Positions 52,301-60,609 of a stretch of DNA of 63,007 nucleotides are shown in pieces (the stretch's first letter is position 1; each line of letters opens with the position of its first letter). Where the stretch lies: assembly GCA_021151835.1 (NCBI GenBank), contig JAGKWO010000025.1, forward strand, positions 1-63,007, read 5' to 3'. Under the pieces are notes generated by a model that was not told where the DNA came from, did no database searches, and saw only the letters and a list, made by a program, of their open reading frames with translations. A program made the translations under genes and the position numbers. The stretch is from Gammaproteobacteria bacterium (GTDB lineage: Bacteria > Pseudomonadota > Gammaproteobacteria > Pseudomonadales > Cellvibrionaceae).

Positions 52301-53323
52301 TTGTTGTTCCGCCAAACTTAAGCGTGCATAAAATGGAATCACTTCCATGTGGGCAAATTGCGCTTTGCGTAGCGCTTCCGCCGTTTCGCGGATTTCACGC
52401 TCACCACTTAAAAACACCAGGATGTCGCCACCGCGCACACCGGAGCCGGTTTTTTCATTTAATTCAATTTCACGTACTGCGTCGACAATTGCAGCGTACT
52501 GATCCGGCTCGCTATCTTCACCGTCATTATTTTCAAATTCATACAGTGGGCGATACCAGACTTCTACCGGATAAGTGCGGCCAGACACTTCAATAATCGG
52601 CGCGTTATTAAAGTGCTGTGAAAAACGCTCAAGGTCAATTGTTGCCGAGGTGATTATCAATTTTAAATCGGGGCGCTTCGGCAACAGTTGTTTTAAATAG
52701 CCGAGCAGGAAATCAATATTCAAACTGCGTTCGTGGGCTTCATCAATGATCAGCGTGTCGTATTTATTTAAATATGGATCATTCTGGATTTCTGCCAACA
52801 AAATCCCGTCAGTCATTACTTTGATTAACGTGTTTTCATTCGATTGGTCACTGAACCTGACCTGGTAACCGACTTTTTCACCAAGGGTTGTCTTTAATTC
52901 CTCTGCGATGCGGTTGGCAACCGTATTTGCTGCAATGCGGCGCGGTTGGGTGTGGCCAATCAACCCTCTCACACCGCGGCCAATGCTTAAACAAATCTTG
53001 GGAATTTGTGTGGTTTTACCGGAGCCGGTTTCGCCGGCCAGCACAACAACCTGGTTGTCGGCAATAATTTTTGCGATTTCGTCGCGCTTTTCACAAACCG
53101 GCAACGCGGGAAATTCAATCGGCGCAGGGACAAGCTGTTGGCGACGGGTTACTTCCGCTTGTGACCGGGCGAGTTGTTGTTGCCATTTTTCCAGCGCCTG
53201 GTCGTAGGGTTTTTCGGCGCGCGCGAGTTTTTCTATCTCGCTTAAGCGACGGGACAGTTTGTGGTAATCACGTCCCATCACCTGGGTGATGGATTGTTTG
53301 TAACTTGACCAGGGATTAGGCAT
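49361..53323 (-). CDS. hrpA: ATP-dependent RNA helicase HrpA
   Basis: A 1320-residue DEAH-box helicase. Walker A is VVLAGETGSGKTTQIPK, the DEAH box is LIIDEAHERSLNIDFLL, and motif VI is ASANQRKGRCGRVAEG. It continues through the HA2/OB-fold part and a long C-terminal DUF3418 region, as in E. coli HrpA (1300). HrpA resolves stalled ribosomes or collided translation in recent work. It is upstream of the metallophore operon on the same strand, with a 215-base gap. Confidence 0.96.
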   Translation of the reverse strand: MPNPWSSYKQSITQVMGRDYHKLSRRLSEIEKLARAEKPYDQALEKWQQQLARSQAEVTRRQQLVPAPIEFPALPVCEKRDEIAKIIADNQVVVLAGETGSGKTTQIPKICLSIGRGVRGLIGHTQPRRIAANTVANRIAEELKTTLGEKVGYQVRFSDQSNENTLIKVMTDGILLAEIQNDPYLNKYDTLIIDEAHERSLNIDFLLGYLKQLLPKRPDLKLIITSATIDLERFSQHFNNAPIIEVSGRTYPVEVWYRPLYEFENNDGEDSEPDQYAAIVDAVREIELNEKTGSGVRGGDILVFLSGEREIRETAEALRKAQFAHMEVIPFYARLSLAEQQKVFAPHTGRRIVLATNVAETSITVPGIRYVIDPGFARISRYSYRTKVQRLPIEPVSQASANQRKGRCGRVAEGICIRLYSEEDFNSRPEFTDAEILRTNLAAVILQMLQLRMGDIHKFPFIDAPDHRLISDGFKLLEELHAVNTKNQLTPVGQQLAKLPLDPRLARMVLAAQEHSCLRELLIIVSALSVQDPRERPAEKQQAADQMHRRFWSEHSDFLGYVSLWDYFETQRQELSQNQLRKLCKKEFLSYLRLREWRDVHHQLCIAIKDLGFRINSEPANFESIHRALLTGLLGNLGFNHEEREYLGARNRKFAIFPGSSLAKKTPKWLMAAELIETSRLFAHTVAKIEPEWVIAAAEHLIKRQHFEPHYDSRAGQVMAYEKITLYGLTIVEKKSVNYSHIDAAQSREVFIRAALVEGQYAQHPKRKHLQQQAGFKDFYTHQQQLLLELEELEAKSRRRDIVVDEQVIFDFYNERIPAHITNLAGFESWRKKAEQGNPQLLYITRETLMRHGAGEITEAQFPNELEWRGMVFPLSYHFEPNHAFDGVSIHVPMSVLHQIPEQRLEWLVPGMLRDKCIGLIKSLPKNLRKHFVPVPDVVDKLLAVLTPDNKSLTEAMGVQLKRITGVDIPKEAWLETSVDDYYRFNIHVVDDKGKVIASGRDLNPLREKYREKVQQNIQSAATNIERDGITGWDFESLPQAIQLPRGGISIRAYPALVDKNSSVSLQVLDNPLQALDITQRGLTRLLFLSLGQTVKYLQKELLKGQEVALTLAGIGSRDQVVDDLIMAAIKQLAVSDQRQLPRSKAVFETALNAIKDKLIPYTQDLANQLVGSLKLLVEVRKQLKQQKNMLMLAYTIGDINQQLGQLFYPGLVYKTPPQWLQQYTKYLRGIQQRLEKAALNPQKDKLQLAEIAPHWQRLADYLAKEGEYRLGQLPLLMDYRWWIEELRISLFAQTLKTQVPVSDKRLDKQWEQALLQAQE

Positions 53324-53481
53324 AGCAACTCAATATCAACAGGAACTCATAACAAAACGTGCGGGAACACCCGGCACTAGCCCGTGGCATTTATCCGACG
53401 AATAAAGTGGCGGGGATAATAGGCAAGCTCCCGCGGTATCGCAAGCAAGATATTGATGATTGCACTTTACTTATAACCATA

Positions 53482-53518
53482 AAATAAAAAGCCGTGACCG
53501 GATAAACCAGCCACGGCT
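53482..53518 (-). terminator. Terminator of the gene at 53600
   Basis: On the minus strand a 12-bp stem with G-U pairs (AGCCGTG outer arms at 53490-53496 and 53512-53518) is followed by a T-rich run. It is about 80 bases after the stop. Confidence 0.75.
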
Positions 53519-53599
53519 GCTCGCGATAGACACTATCATTTACCTCACTAACAAGTTCAACAATCCTTTACCCACAATATCCGTTAATCCACAGGAATA

Positions 53600-54334
53600 T
53601 CAGGCAAATCCAACCTTTGTCGCTGGCCGTGCGGATTTCACCATACTTTTTTCCCAACAACTAAACATGGTCTCAAACCCGGTGAAAATATCATCGATCA
53701 TTTGCTCCATAACCGAATAGCGCAAAACACCTTTCACTTTTTGTGTTTTTTGCTTTTTGGGTTCAGCAGTATCCAACCAACTGCCCATGGTATGCTCAGA
53801 TTCTTTATCGTAGTGATGCTCACCAAAATAAACCAACTGATGATAAATGCCCATTCGTTTGGTCAGCACATTCAGATTTTCGATAAACGCTGCAAATGCA
53901 GCTTCAAGGCATTCAACAATGACCAATTTTTCTTGCGCACTTTTACAATTATTTATCATTATGACAATGTCATAAATTTGACGGCGAATCGCAGCGCTTT
54001 GCGGCGACCAAATTAATTCCAGGGCATCGGCAATACGCGGACCACCCCAGGCCTGGGCAGACAATTGCAACTTTTCCAGATCCTGCAAAAACCATAACCA
54101 ATGATCACCGTCTTCAGTGCAGTGCTCATTAAGCATGTGCTCAACAGAATTACTGGGGAAAGGAATTCGTAAATATTCGAGTAAATCCCTGAATCCCAAT
54201 ACAAAAAAAGTCATGTGGGGAACAAAATTGAAGATGGATTTATCGGGGGATTCACTCATTCGCAAACGCCGACAAAAAGAATGGTCAGCCAAGTGATTCT
54301 TATGATTTTCAATCGATTCAAATATGTTGTGCAT
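53600..54334 (-). CDS. Heme-oxygenase-fold-like (iron-containing redox) protein, tentative
   Basis: A 244-residue all-helical soluble protein. His/Glu-rich helices (NEHCTEDGDHWLWFLQDLEKL spans the middle one; YFGEHHYDKESEHTMG a later one) resemble the metal-binding helices of the iron-containing redox enzymes with a TENA/heme-oxygenase fold. Fold and activity are inferred, not proven. An ideal SD (TAAGGAG) lies eight bases before the ATG. An inverted repeat (54433-54450) sits about 100 bases upstream, and a hybrid kinase gene precedes it on the same strand. Confidence 0.55.
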   Translation of the reverse strand: MHNIFESIENHKNHLADHSFCRRLRMSESPDKSIFNFVPHMTFFVLGFRDLLEYLRIPFPSNSVEHMLNEHCTEDGDHWLWFLQDLEKLQLSAQAWGGPRIADALELIWSPQSAAIRRQIYDIVIMINNCKSAQEKLVIVECLEAAFAAFIENLNVLTKRMGIYHQLVYFGEHHYDKESEHTMGSWLDTAEPKKQKTQKVKGVLRYSVMEQMIDDIFTGFETMFSCWEKSMVKSARPATKVGFA

Positions 54335-54432
54335 TGGAGTTTCTCCTTATCTGTTATTGAAAGGCGCCATTTTTTTGTAAAAAAACAACGCACATTGCTC
54401 TAACAGCAAAACTCCTTCCAACTTATAAATTT

Positions 54433-54450
54433 TTTGTAAATTTTTACAAA
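54433..54450. repeat. Inverted repeat upstream of the 53600-54334 gene
   Basis: TTTGTAAA (54433-54440) and TTTACAAA (54443-54450) are perfect 8-base arms around TT. Placed between the kinase stop and the next gene's start, it could be an operator for a dimeric regulator. A similar GTAAAAAAAC lies at 54377-54386. Confidence 0.45.
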
Positions 54451-54472
54451 TTAACACAGCGTGTCGCTTAAA

Positions 54473-56356
54473 TTACTTTTTATTTTCTGAAGAAACACCC
54501 AAATCATCCAGGGCATTTTTAAATTCATCAAAGTGATAAGGCTTGCGCAAATAGGCATTTGCGCCCACTTCCAATGCACGGGCCTCATCGTTACCAAATG
54601 TAAATGCACTAATCACCAGTACCGGTACTTTATCGCCCTCTGCCCTGATTTCTTCAACCAGATCCAAACCATTTGCATCGGGCAATTGAACATCCATGAG
54701 AATACAGGCCAAATGATTTTTATGCTGTTTATAGAGCACCATTGCCTGGGAGCCGTCTTCTGCCATACAAAAATCAACAGCGAGTTTTTTCAACATCCCG
54801 CTGATAACCATTCGATTGACCGGATTATCTTCAACCACTAATACCAAATGATTTTTTTCAGTGACTGACTTTTCTGCAACCGGCTTGTGTTTGACCTCAT
54901 CAACTTGCGGATGTTCTGTGTCGTTTACCTGCGAGTGGTTTGTTAATTGCCCGCTCGCGATCTGTGCTGCAAGTGAAGGCGCGATATAGTCACCGGTAAT
55001 TCGTTTGACAGGAATTTGACAGTGCACACGCAACCCTTCACCCGGTTTTGATTCAAACTGCACCTGGCCAGACATCAAGGTAACCAGTTCGCGCACAATG
55101 CTAAGCCCCAGCCCCATGCCGGAATGAATGGATTGGACCTCTTGCTTGAAAGGCAGCGCCAGGTTTTCCAGGCGTTCCGGAGCTACCCCTTTGCCATCAT
55201 CAACCAGAGTGATGTGAAGGTTTGAATCTACGAGCGACAAAGCCAAAGTCGCAACCGCGCCTTCGCTATGCTTTAACGCATTGTCAACAAGGTTGAAACA
55301 AATCCGGCGAATTTTTAATGCGTCAGCGTAAATCCACTCAGAATGGCTCGCATCAACCTGATTAATCAAGCGCAGTTGTAGAGGACCGCTGGAGGCGTAA
55401 TGATCGAAGACATCGTTGACGAGTTGCTGGATACTGATCGCTTTGGGATAAAGCTTGACCTTCTCTGATTCCAACAGCGAAATAGTGAGTACATTATCAA
55501 CTATGCCGAGCAACTCGTTGCTGGAAGCACGAATATTCTGTACCAAATGTTGCTGTTCGGGTTTCAACGGCGAATCAAGCAAGAGGTCATTCAACCCCAT
55601 GATACCGTTAATCGGTGTACGCAAATGGTGGCTTACATTTGCTAGGAATACCGCTTTGGCCCGCAGGGCCTGTTCGGCAACGACCAGGGCTTGCTCGCGC
55701 TCAAGCGAAGTTTTTTGATGATTGTTAACCTCATTGCGCAGCTGCAAGGTCAACTCATCGGCAAGAAAATTATTAATAACGCACGGCAGTAAAACCCCGA
55801 ACAACATACTGGTAGCAATCACCAGGCTATAACCAAATATCGCTGCCTCCGGGATGGGCCGCAAAAAAGGATAATCGATAAAGTGCAGGCCATTCACCAG
55901 CAATACAATAGAAAAGATACGCACTAATGTGGGCAGTTGGCTATTCTTCAACGCCTTTAACGCAAAACTCACTTGCGGAGCTGCCACGGCAATCGCGAGG
56001 GGTAAAGCAATCAATGAAAAACCAGCACCAAAAAAATACACAGCGACGCTAACCGTTAGCGCCAGCAAATAAATGCCCCAATAAGTGCGGAAGGAAAATT
56101 GCTGGTGAGTGATAAAACACAGAATGTGACACAAAAACCAGGCCGAGACGATGTAGGAGGAAAATGCCAGGATACCTGCCAGCGGAGCGTCAAGCAGTGC
56201 TCCCTGCGCAGCGAAATTAAGTAACGTACTGGCCCATACCCCAACTAGCAGCCCAAAAATAAATTGCCGATAAATCGCCCATAGCGCAATCGCGACACAG
56301 CCATTCAGCAATAGCAGCAGTGGATAAACCCACAATAATGTTTCCAATGGCCCCAC
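54473..56356 (-). CDS. Membrane hybrid histidine kinase with atypical H-box
   Basis: A 627-residue kinase with six or seven N-terminal TM helices (about 1-200) resembling 7TM-type sensors, a coiled coil, HisKA, HATPase (NLVDNALKHSEG, GMGLGLSIVRELV) and a receiver with Asp in ILMDVQLPDANG. The H-box reads SHHLRTP: the Glu that normally follows the phospho-His is His (codon 55625-55627). The start is uncertain: GTG at 56356 follows GGGGGAA and is preferred; a TTG at 56404 has no SD. No cognate regulator gene is adjacent. Confidence 0.85.
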   Translation of the reverse strand: MGPLETLLWVYPLLLLLNGCVAIALWAIYRQFIFGLLVGVWASTLLNFAAQGALLDAPLAGILAFSSYIVSAWFLCHILCFITHQQFSFRTYWGIYLLALTVSVAVYFFGAGFSLIALPLAIAVAAPQVSFALKALKNSQLPTLVRIFSIVLLVNGLHFIDYPFLRPIPEAAIFGYSLVIATSMLFGVLLPCVINNFLADELTLQLRNEVNNHQKTSLEREQALVVAEQALRAKAVFLANVSHHLRTPINGIMGLNDLLLDSPLKPEQQHLVQNIRASSNELLGIVDNVLTISLLESEKVKLYPKAISIQQLVNDVFDHYASSGPLQLRLINQVDASHSEWIYADALKIRRICFNLVDNALKHSEGAVATLALSLVDSNLHITLVDDGKGVAPERLENLALPFKQEVQSIHSGMGLGLSIVRELVTLMSGQVQFESKPGEGLRVHCQIPVKRITGDYIAPSLAAQIASGQLTNHSQVNDTEHPQVDEVKHKPVAEKSVTEKNHLVLVVEDNPVNRMVISGMLKKLAVDFCMAEDGSQAMVLYKQHKNHLACILMDVQLPDANGLDLVEEIRAEGDKVPVLVISAFTFGNDEARALEVGANAYLRKPYHFDEFKNALDDLGVSSENKK

Positions 56357-56523
56357 GCCGATTCCCCCGTAAATTCTTAGGGGAAATTTTAGCAGCAGAT
56401 TCAACCACCAAGGTTTTTTGTATACAAAAAAACCACTATTACACCTGCATTATCAATCTATTCCTCATAACACGTGACCCACATCACAGAGGCTTTAGGC
56501 GACAAAAAATAATCTATCTTTTT

Positions 56524-57618
56524 TTAGAGAATTTTTTTTGCCGGAGGAAACAACAAACACAGGCTGGTAACAAGCAAACCCGACAAAAATGTCAGGAGGC
56601 TGACCATAATAAATTTACCGTAGGGACTTAATGTAAGCGGTGCAAACATCACTGAGTAGGCGACCAATATAGGCGCGTGAAAAATAAATACTCCATAGAC
56701 CCTGCGGGCGATCCACGCCGATAATAACCCTGGTACCGCCAGGAACCGGCGAAAAAACCATAGCAGGCCAAGAATAATTCCCCAACCGGTGAGCGGGTCC
56801 CAAAAAGCGTAGTAGATCGCATTGGCATTCCATCCACCTTCAAACGGGCCGTCACCCAACAACTTCATTAACGCAAACGGCAGTGTTGCGACAGCAACTA
56901 ATGAAATCAACAACCAGGGCGCCGCATATTTGCCATCGACTTTATCGAGCAACTGGTGTTTATGAGCCGCACATCCTGCAAAAAATAAAAAGACATAACA
57001 GGGGAAAAACCCTAGCTGCAACCAAAGAACGTCCTCGCCTACCGGGACTTTTAGGCGCACGGCGAATGAAATTATCCCCAAACCCAGCGCGACTAACAGC
57101 AATGCCGCAAATCCCGGTAAACGCTCCGGGCTCCAGTGTTTTACCGCAATTATTTTATTTATTGCCAAATATAGAGCTGCAAAAATCAACAATGCTTCAG
57201 CAAACCATAAAGGCCCGGGCCCGAATTGCTGGTCTTTAATCATCAGCCACCATTTCTCTCCCAGGGTTGCCGGGGCGTTATGAGCCAATGCAATAGTTAA
57301 AGGCGATAACACAAAAAAATAAACCAGCAACGGGATTCCCAAGCGCATGAACCGGTCGATTAAAAAATTCGCTGTTGTTTTTCGCTCCAGCGAGGCAACC
57401 ATAAAATAACCGGACAACAAAAAGAAAAATCCCATAAAGAAGGATTGGTCAATTGCATTCAGCATAATGAGAGGAGTAACGCTGGCGTTAGGCAACTCAC
57501 GCCAATACCAGCCACCGGAGCCACCGTAGGTAATTGCAGCGTGGTGCAGGACAACCAGAAAAGTTAAAAGAATTCGCAGGTGATCAAAATGGGCTTGCCG
57601 CTGCACTGTTGTTGTCAT
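56524..57618 (-). CDS. Acyltransferase-3 family membrane protein
   Basis: A 364-residue polytopic protein, about ten helices, with the family start FDHLRILLTFLVVLHHAA holding the catalytic-type His, and FFFLLSGYFM. The family O-acylates sugars, lipids or glucans (OafA, MdoC). The substrate is unknown. The ATG at 57618 is chosen because the family begins there; a GGAG lies 12 bases upstream. It is likely independent of the CorC gene 125 bases upstream. Confidence 0.85.
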   Translation of the reverse strand: MTTTVQRQAHFDHLRILLTFLVVLHHAAITYGGSGGWYWRELPNASVTPLIMLNAIDQSFFMGFFFLLSGYFMVASLERKTTANFLIDRFMRLGIPLLVYFFVLSPLTIALAHNAPATLGEKWWLMIKDQQFGPGPLWFAEALLIFAALYLAINKIIAVKHWSPERLPGFAALLLVALGLGIISFAVRLKVPVGEDVLWLQLGFFPCYVFLFFAGCAAHKHQLLDKVDGKYAAPWLLISLVAVATLPFALMKLLGDGPFEGGWNANAIYYAFWDPLTGWGIILGLLWFFRRFLAVPGLLSAWIARRVYGVFIFHAPILVAYSVMFAPLTLSPYGKFIMVSLLTFLSGLLVTSLCLLFPPAKKIL

Positions 57619-57743
57619 TGCTGTTAAATCTCCGGGAAGGCTAAAATGCAAATCTGCAATAATTGCTTGGATGCAGTTTTAGCCTTACCGGATTCAGTGC
57701 AGCTATTATTAAATTTCAGTTGCGGTGTTTCTTACCGTCGGTT

Positions 57744-59027
57744 TTATTCATCATCCGGCAAATGACTGGCCAGAACCTTATCGACACGACGGCCATCCAT
57801 ATCGACAATTTCAAACTCCCATCCGCGCAACTGAATCTTATCGCCAGTTGCCGGTACGCGCCCCATCACTAGCATCATCAAGCCATTCAGGGTTTGGTAG
57901 CTGCCTTCTTCCGGTAATTCGTCGATATGCAAACTATCTTTGAAATCAACAATCGAGAGCATGCCATCCAGTAATAAAGATCCATCTTCACGGCGCACGA
58001 TGTACGCATCTTCGCCTTCTTCACCAATAAATTCGCCGGTCAAGGCTTCGAGCAAATCCTGCAACGTAACCAATCCGCGCAACTCACCGTATTCGTCTAC
58101 TACAAAAACCATCTGGGTGCGCGAGCGACGGAAAAAATCCAGCAGTTCCATTGCAGTTAGTGTTTCAGGAACTGCCTGGCAAGGCCTGGCTAATTCGGCG
58201 AGGTTGACTTTATCGCCGCGAATGGCGGCCGCTAACAATTCCTTGGCGTTAATCACACCGATTAAATTGTCATTTTGTTTAGTGCACACCGGAAAACGCG
58301 AGTGCGGTGATTGCATCACGCGCTGGTAATTTTCTTCTGTCGATAACGCGGTATCCAGGTAAACCATATCCGAGCGCGGTACCATCAATGACACGATATT
58401 GCGATCTTCCAGGCGCAACACATTTTTCACCATCGTGTGTTCCTGTTCTTCCAATATGCCGGAGCTGGAGCCTTCATCGAGAATCGCGTGAATATCTTCT
58501 TCAGTCACTTGCTGATTCTGGTTGTGATGAAAACCGAGCAAGCGCATCAGCGTGCGCGTGGAAGTAGAAAGCAAATGCACAAAGGGTTTAGTTGCTATTG
58601 CCAGCAACTGCATGGGTTTAGCCATTACACAGGCGATACGCTCCGCACTGAGCTGGCCGATACGTTTTGGCACCAGCTCACCAACAACAATAGAAAGGTA
58701 AGTCACCACTACTACCACAAGGATGGTGGCAAAGTTATCGCTGAAGTGAACGGGGACACCGAAACTTTGCAACCAGAGCGCAAAGGGTTCCGCCAAAATC
58801 GATTCACCGAAAATACCATTCATGATTCCGATGGACGTGATACCGATTTGGACAGTAGACAGGAACTGGGTAGGGTCTTCGGCAAGCTTGAGCGCGATTT
58901 GCGCGGAATTGCTGCCTTTATCGGCGAGAATTTGCAGACGGGATTTTTTGGCAGTAACAATGGCGATTTCTGACATGGCAAACAGGCCATTGACCAAAAT
59001 CAAACCCAGTAATATAAAAATTTCCAT
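57744..59027 (-). CDS. HlyC/CorC-family transporter (CNNM-like, UPF0053)
   Basis: A 427-residue protein with an N-terminal DUF21 membrane domain of four helices (starts MEIFILLGLILVNGLFAMSE), two CBS domains (VSLMVPRSDMVYLDTAL; PETLTAMELLDFFRRSRTQM) and a C-terminal CorC/HlyC domain. Relatives move or regulate magnesium and cobalt ions, with nucleotides bound in the CBS pair. Confidence 0.92.
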   Translation of the reverse strand: MEIFILLGLILVNGLFAMSEIAIVTAKKSRLQILADKGSNSAQIALKLAEDPTQFLSTVQIGITSIGIMNGIFGESILAEPFALWLQSFGVPVHFSDNFATILVVVVVTYLSIVVGELVPKRIGQLSAERIACVMAKPMQLLAIATKPFVHLLSTSTRTLMRLLGFHHNQNQQVTEEDIHAILDEGSSSGILEEQEHTMVKNVLRLEDRNIVSLMVPRSDMVYLDTALSTEENYQRVMQSPHSRFPVCTKQNDNLIGVINAKELLAAAIRGDKVNLAELARPCQAVPETLTAMELLDFFRRSRTQMVFVVDEYGELRGLVTLQDLLEALTGEFIGEEGEDAYIVRREDGSLLLDGMLSIVDFKDSLHIDELPEEGSYQTLNGLMMLVMGRVPATGDKIQLRGWEFEIVDMDGRRVDKVLASHLPDDE

Positions 59028-59262
59028 GAATTCCTGTGGACTTCATCAATAAGGGGGGCTGAGTATACCACTCCAACCGCTCTGGCAAAGTACCACCAGG
59101 GTTAAGCTTTGGTAATCTTAATAAACGGTATGTTTCATAGAAGTATTTAATCCTGCCTGTTTTTGGCGTCTGGACCTAGAATCTACAGGTTGACTCAGCC
59201 GTCATGCGACCCCGTTGAAGATAAAGTAAAACCGCTTTGAACAGGAAAGGATAAAAGGAACT

Positions 59263-60093
59263 ATGAGTGCAGAACACCTGAAAAAAGAACATTTGGCAGC
59301 GCCGCAAATAGGTCCCCGGCCAGACAAAATTGCGTCCCCGACCCCCGGCAAATCCAGCCTTGCCAATGATGAAGCCCTGGCAATCAGCAAGCATTTTGCC
59401 CAGTACTTACAGCCGCAAATCGCGCTTGCAGATGCCGGTAAGCAGGAGGTTTATGCCCTGCGCCATCAGGTGTATTGCGAGGAACTGCATTATGAAGACG
59501 AAAAACCGGGCCAAATTGAGTGCGATGAATTTGATGAGCGTGCCATACATTGCTGCATTCGCCATTTGGGATCGCAACAATTAGCAGGAACTTTGCGGTT
59601 AATTACAACCAATAACACCGATGAATTATTACCCTTGCAGAAATTTTGCACAGCCGCCTTGACCGATCCCGACCTGCATCCGCACCAATTTCTACCGCGC
59701 CAGATTTGCGAAATATCCCGCCTGGCGGTACCGGCTGCCTTCCGTAAACGCCAAAGCGACCAATTTGTCGGCGTCGCTACCGGTGCGATTAATGAATCAA
59801 CCTTTTCAGTACAGGAACTGCGCTTTTTCCCCTACATTGCCATCAGCCTTTATATGGCAGCTATTGCAATGACCTATAAGACTCGACGTTTTCATACCTT
59901 TGTCATGATGGAGCCGCGTCTGGCACGCAGCCTGAATTTTGTCGGCATCCATTTCCAGCCTATCGGCCCCTGCATCGATTACCACGGTAAGCGTGCACCC
60001 TATTATATTGATTCACGCACCATTAAAGCCGAGCTTGCACCGGGCTATCGTAAGTTGTTGGCGATAGTCCAAACGGCGTTATTCAGCCATTAA
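59263..60093 (+). CDS. PEP-CTERM/exosortase-system-associated acyltransferase (GNAT-like)
   Basis: A 276-residue protein of the acyltransferase-like family tied to exosortase systems, distantly like LuxI-type synthases. After a 45-residue disordered start comes YALRHQVYCEELHYEDE and FDERAIHCCIRHL, then the core CEISRLAVPAAFRKRQ. No exosortase, PEP-CTERM protein or EPS cluster is in the window, so it is an orphan here. An AAAAGGAACT precedes the ATG. Substrate unknown. Confidence 0.85.
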   Translation: MSAEHLKKEHLAAPQIGPRPDKIASPTPGKSSLANDEALAISKHFAQYLQPQIALADAGKQEVYALRHQVYCEELHYEDEKPGQIECDEFDERAIHCCIRHLGSQQLAGTLRLITTNNTDELLPLQKFCTAALTDPDLHPHQFLPRQICEISRLAVPAAFRKRQSDQFVGVATGAINESTFSVQELRFFPYIAISLYMAAIAMTYKTRRFHTFVMMEPRLARSLNFVGIHFQPIGPCIDYHGKRAPYYIDSRTIKAELAPGYRKLLAIVQTALFSH

Positions 60094-60167
60094 TGTTGTT
60101 GCAGCCTATTGACCGGACGAAATTTCGCCCGGTCAATAGATGCGAAAGCATTTTCATTGCGTTTGTT

Positions 60168-60186
60168 AATGAGAAGAATTATCATT
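60168..60186 (+). promoter_or_regulatory. Fur box upstream of truncated tonB
   Basis: The 19-base stretch matches 16 of 18 defined positions of the Fur consensus, stronger than any other in the window. It lies 40 bases before the tonB ATG, as expected for an iron-repressed tonB. Confidence 0.75.
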
Positions 60187-60225
60187 GTCACCCAATTTAA
60201 ACGCCACTGAATTCCTGCTGTCGCG

Positions 60226-60609
60226 ATGCAATCCAAACACGCCCCATTAAACTCCCTATTAATTGTCATTGGCATTCATGCCAGTGTGCTGGCCGCGATG
60301 GTTTTATCACCTTCAGCCCCGCAGCCTGAAATTATTGTCCAACCGACAATTCAAGGGGTATTGGTAGCTGCCCCGGAACAAGCACCGCCGCCCCCACCGG
60401 AGCCACCTCCACCGCAGGCGATTAATGTCGATAAAATAAAAACAACTAATAGCTGTTGTGGAAATAAAATTCTGTTCATAGCCGTAGTCCCAATCTTGCC
60501 AGTTATAAAAATACTAACAAGATTGGGGCATTTGATCCGAGACTCTAACCACAAGTCAGGGGTCGAGTATTACTCACAAGAAGGTCCCGAAACTTGTGGT
60601 GTTGGGTGA
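60226..60609 (+). pseudogene. Truncated TonB (membrane anchor and Pro-rich start only)
   Basis: The first 64 residues are a TonB start: MQSKHAPLNSLLIVIGIHAS TM anchor, then a Pro-rich stretch (APEQAPPPPPEPPPPQ). From about 60420 the frame enters unrelated DNA, the 3' flank of the opposing CBM2/PKD gene, and stops at 60609. The periplasmic C-terminal domain that grips TonB-dependent receptors is missing, so this should not work. No exbB or exbD is adjacent. Deletion or inversion with a break near 60420-60430 explains it. Confidence 0.8.
60430..60459 (-). terminator. Possible terminator of the CBM2/PKD gene
   Basis: On the minus strand, a short 5-bp stem (60455-60459 with 60442-60446) is followed by a TTTTATTTT run. 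A 10-bp perfect inverted repeat (60489-60498 with 60518-60527) lies between it and the stop at 60570. This suggests that bases right of about 60425 belong to this gene's 3' flank. Confidence 0.4.
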
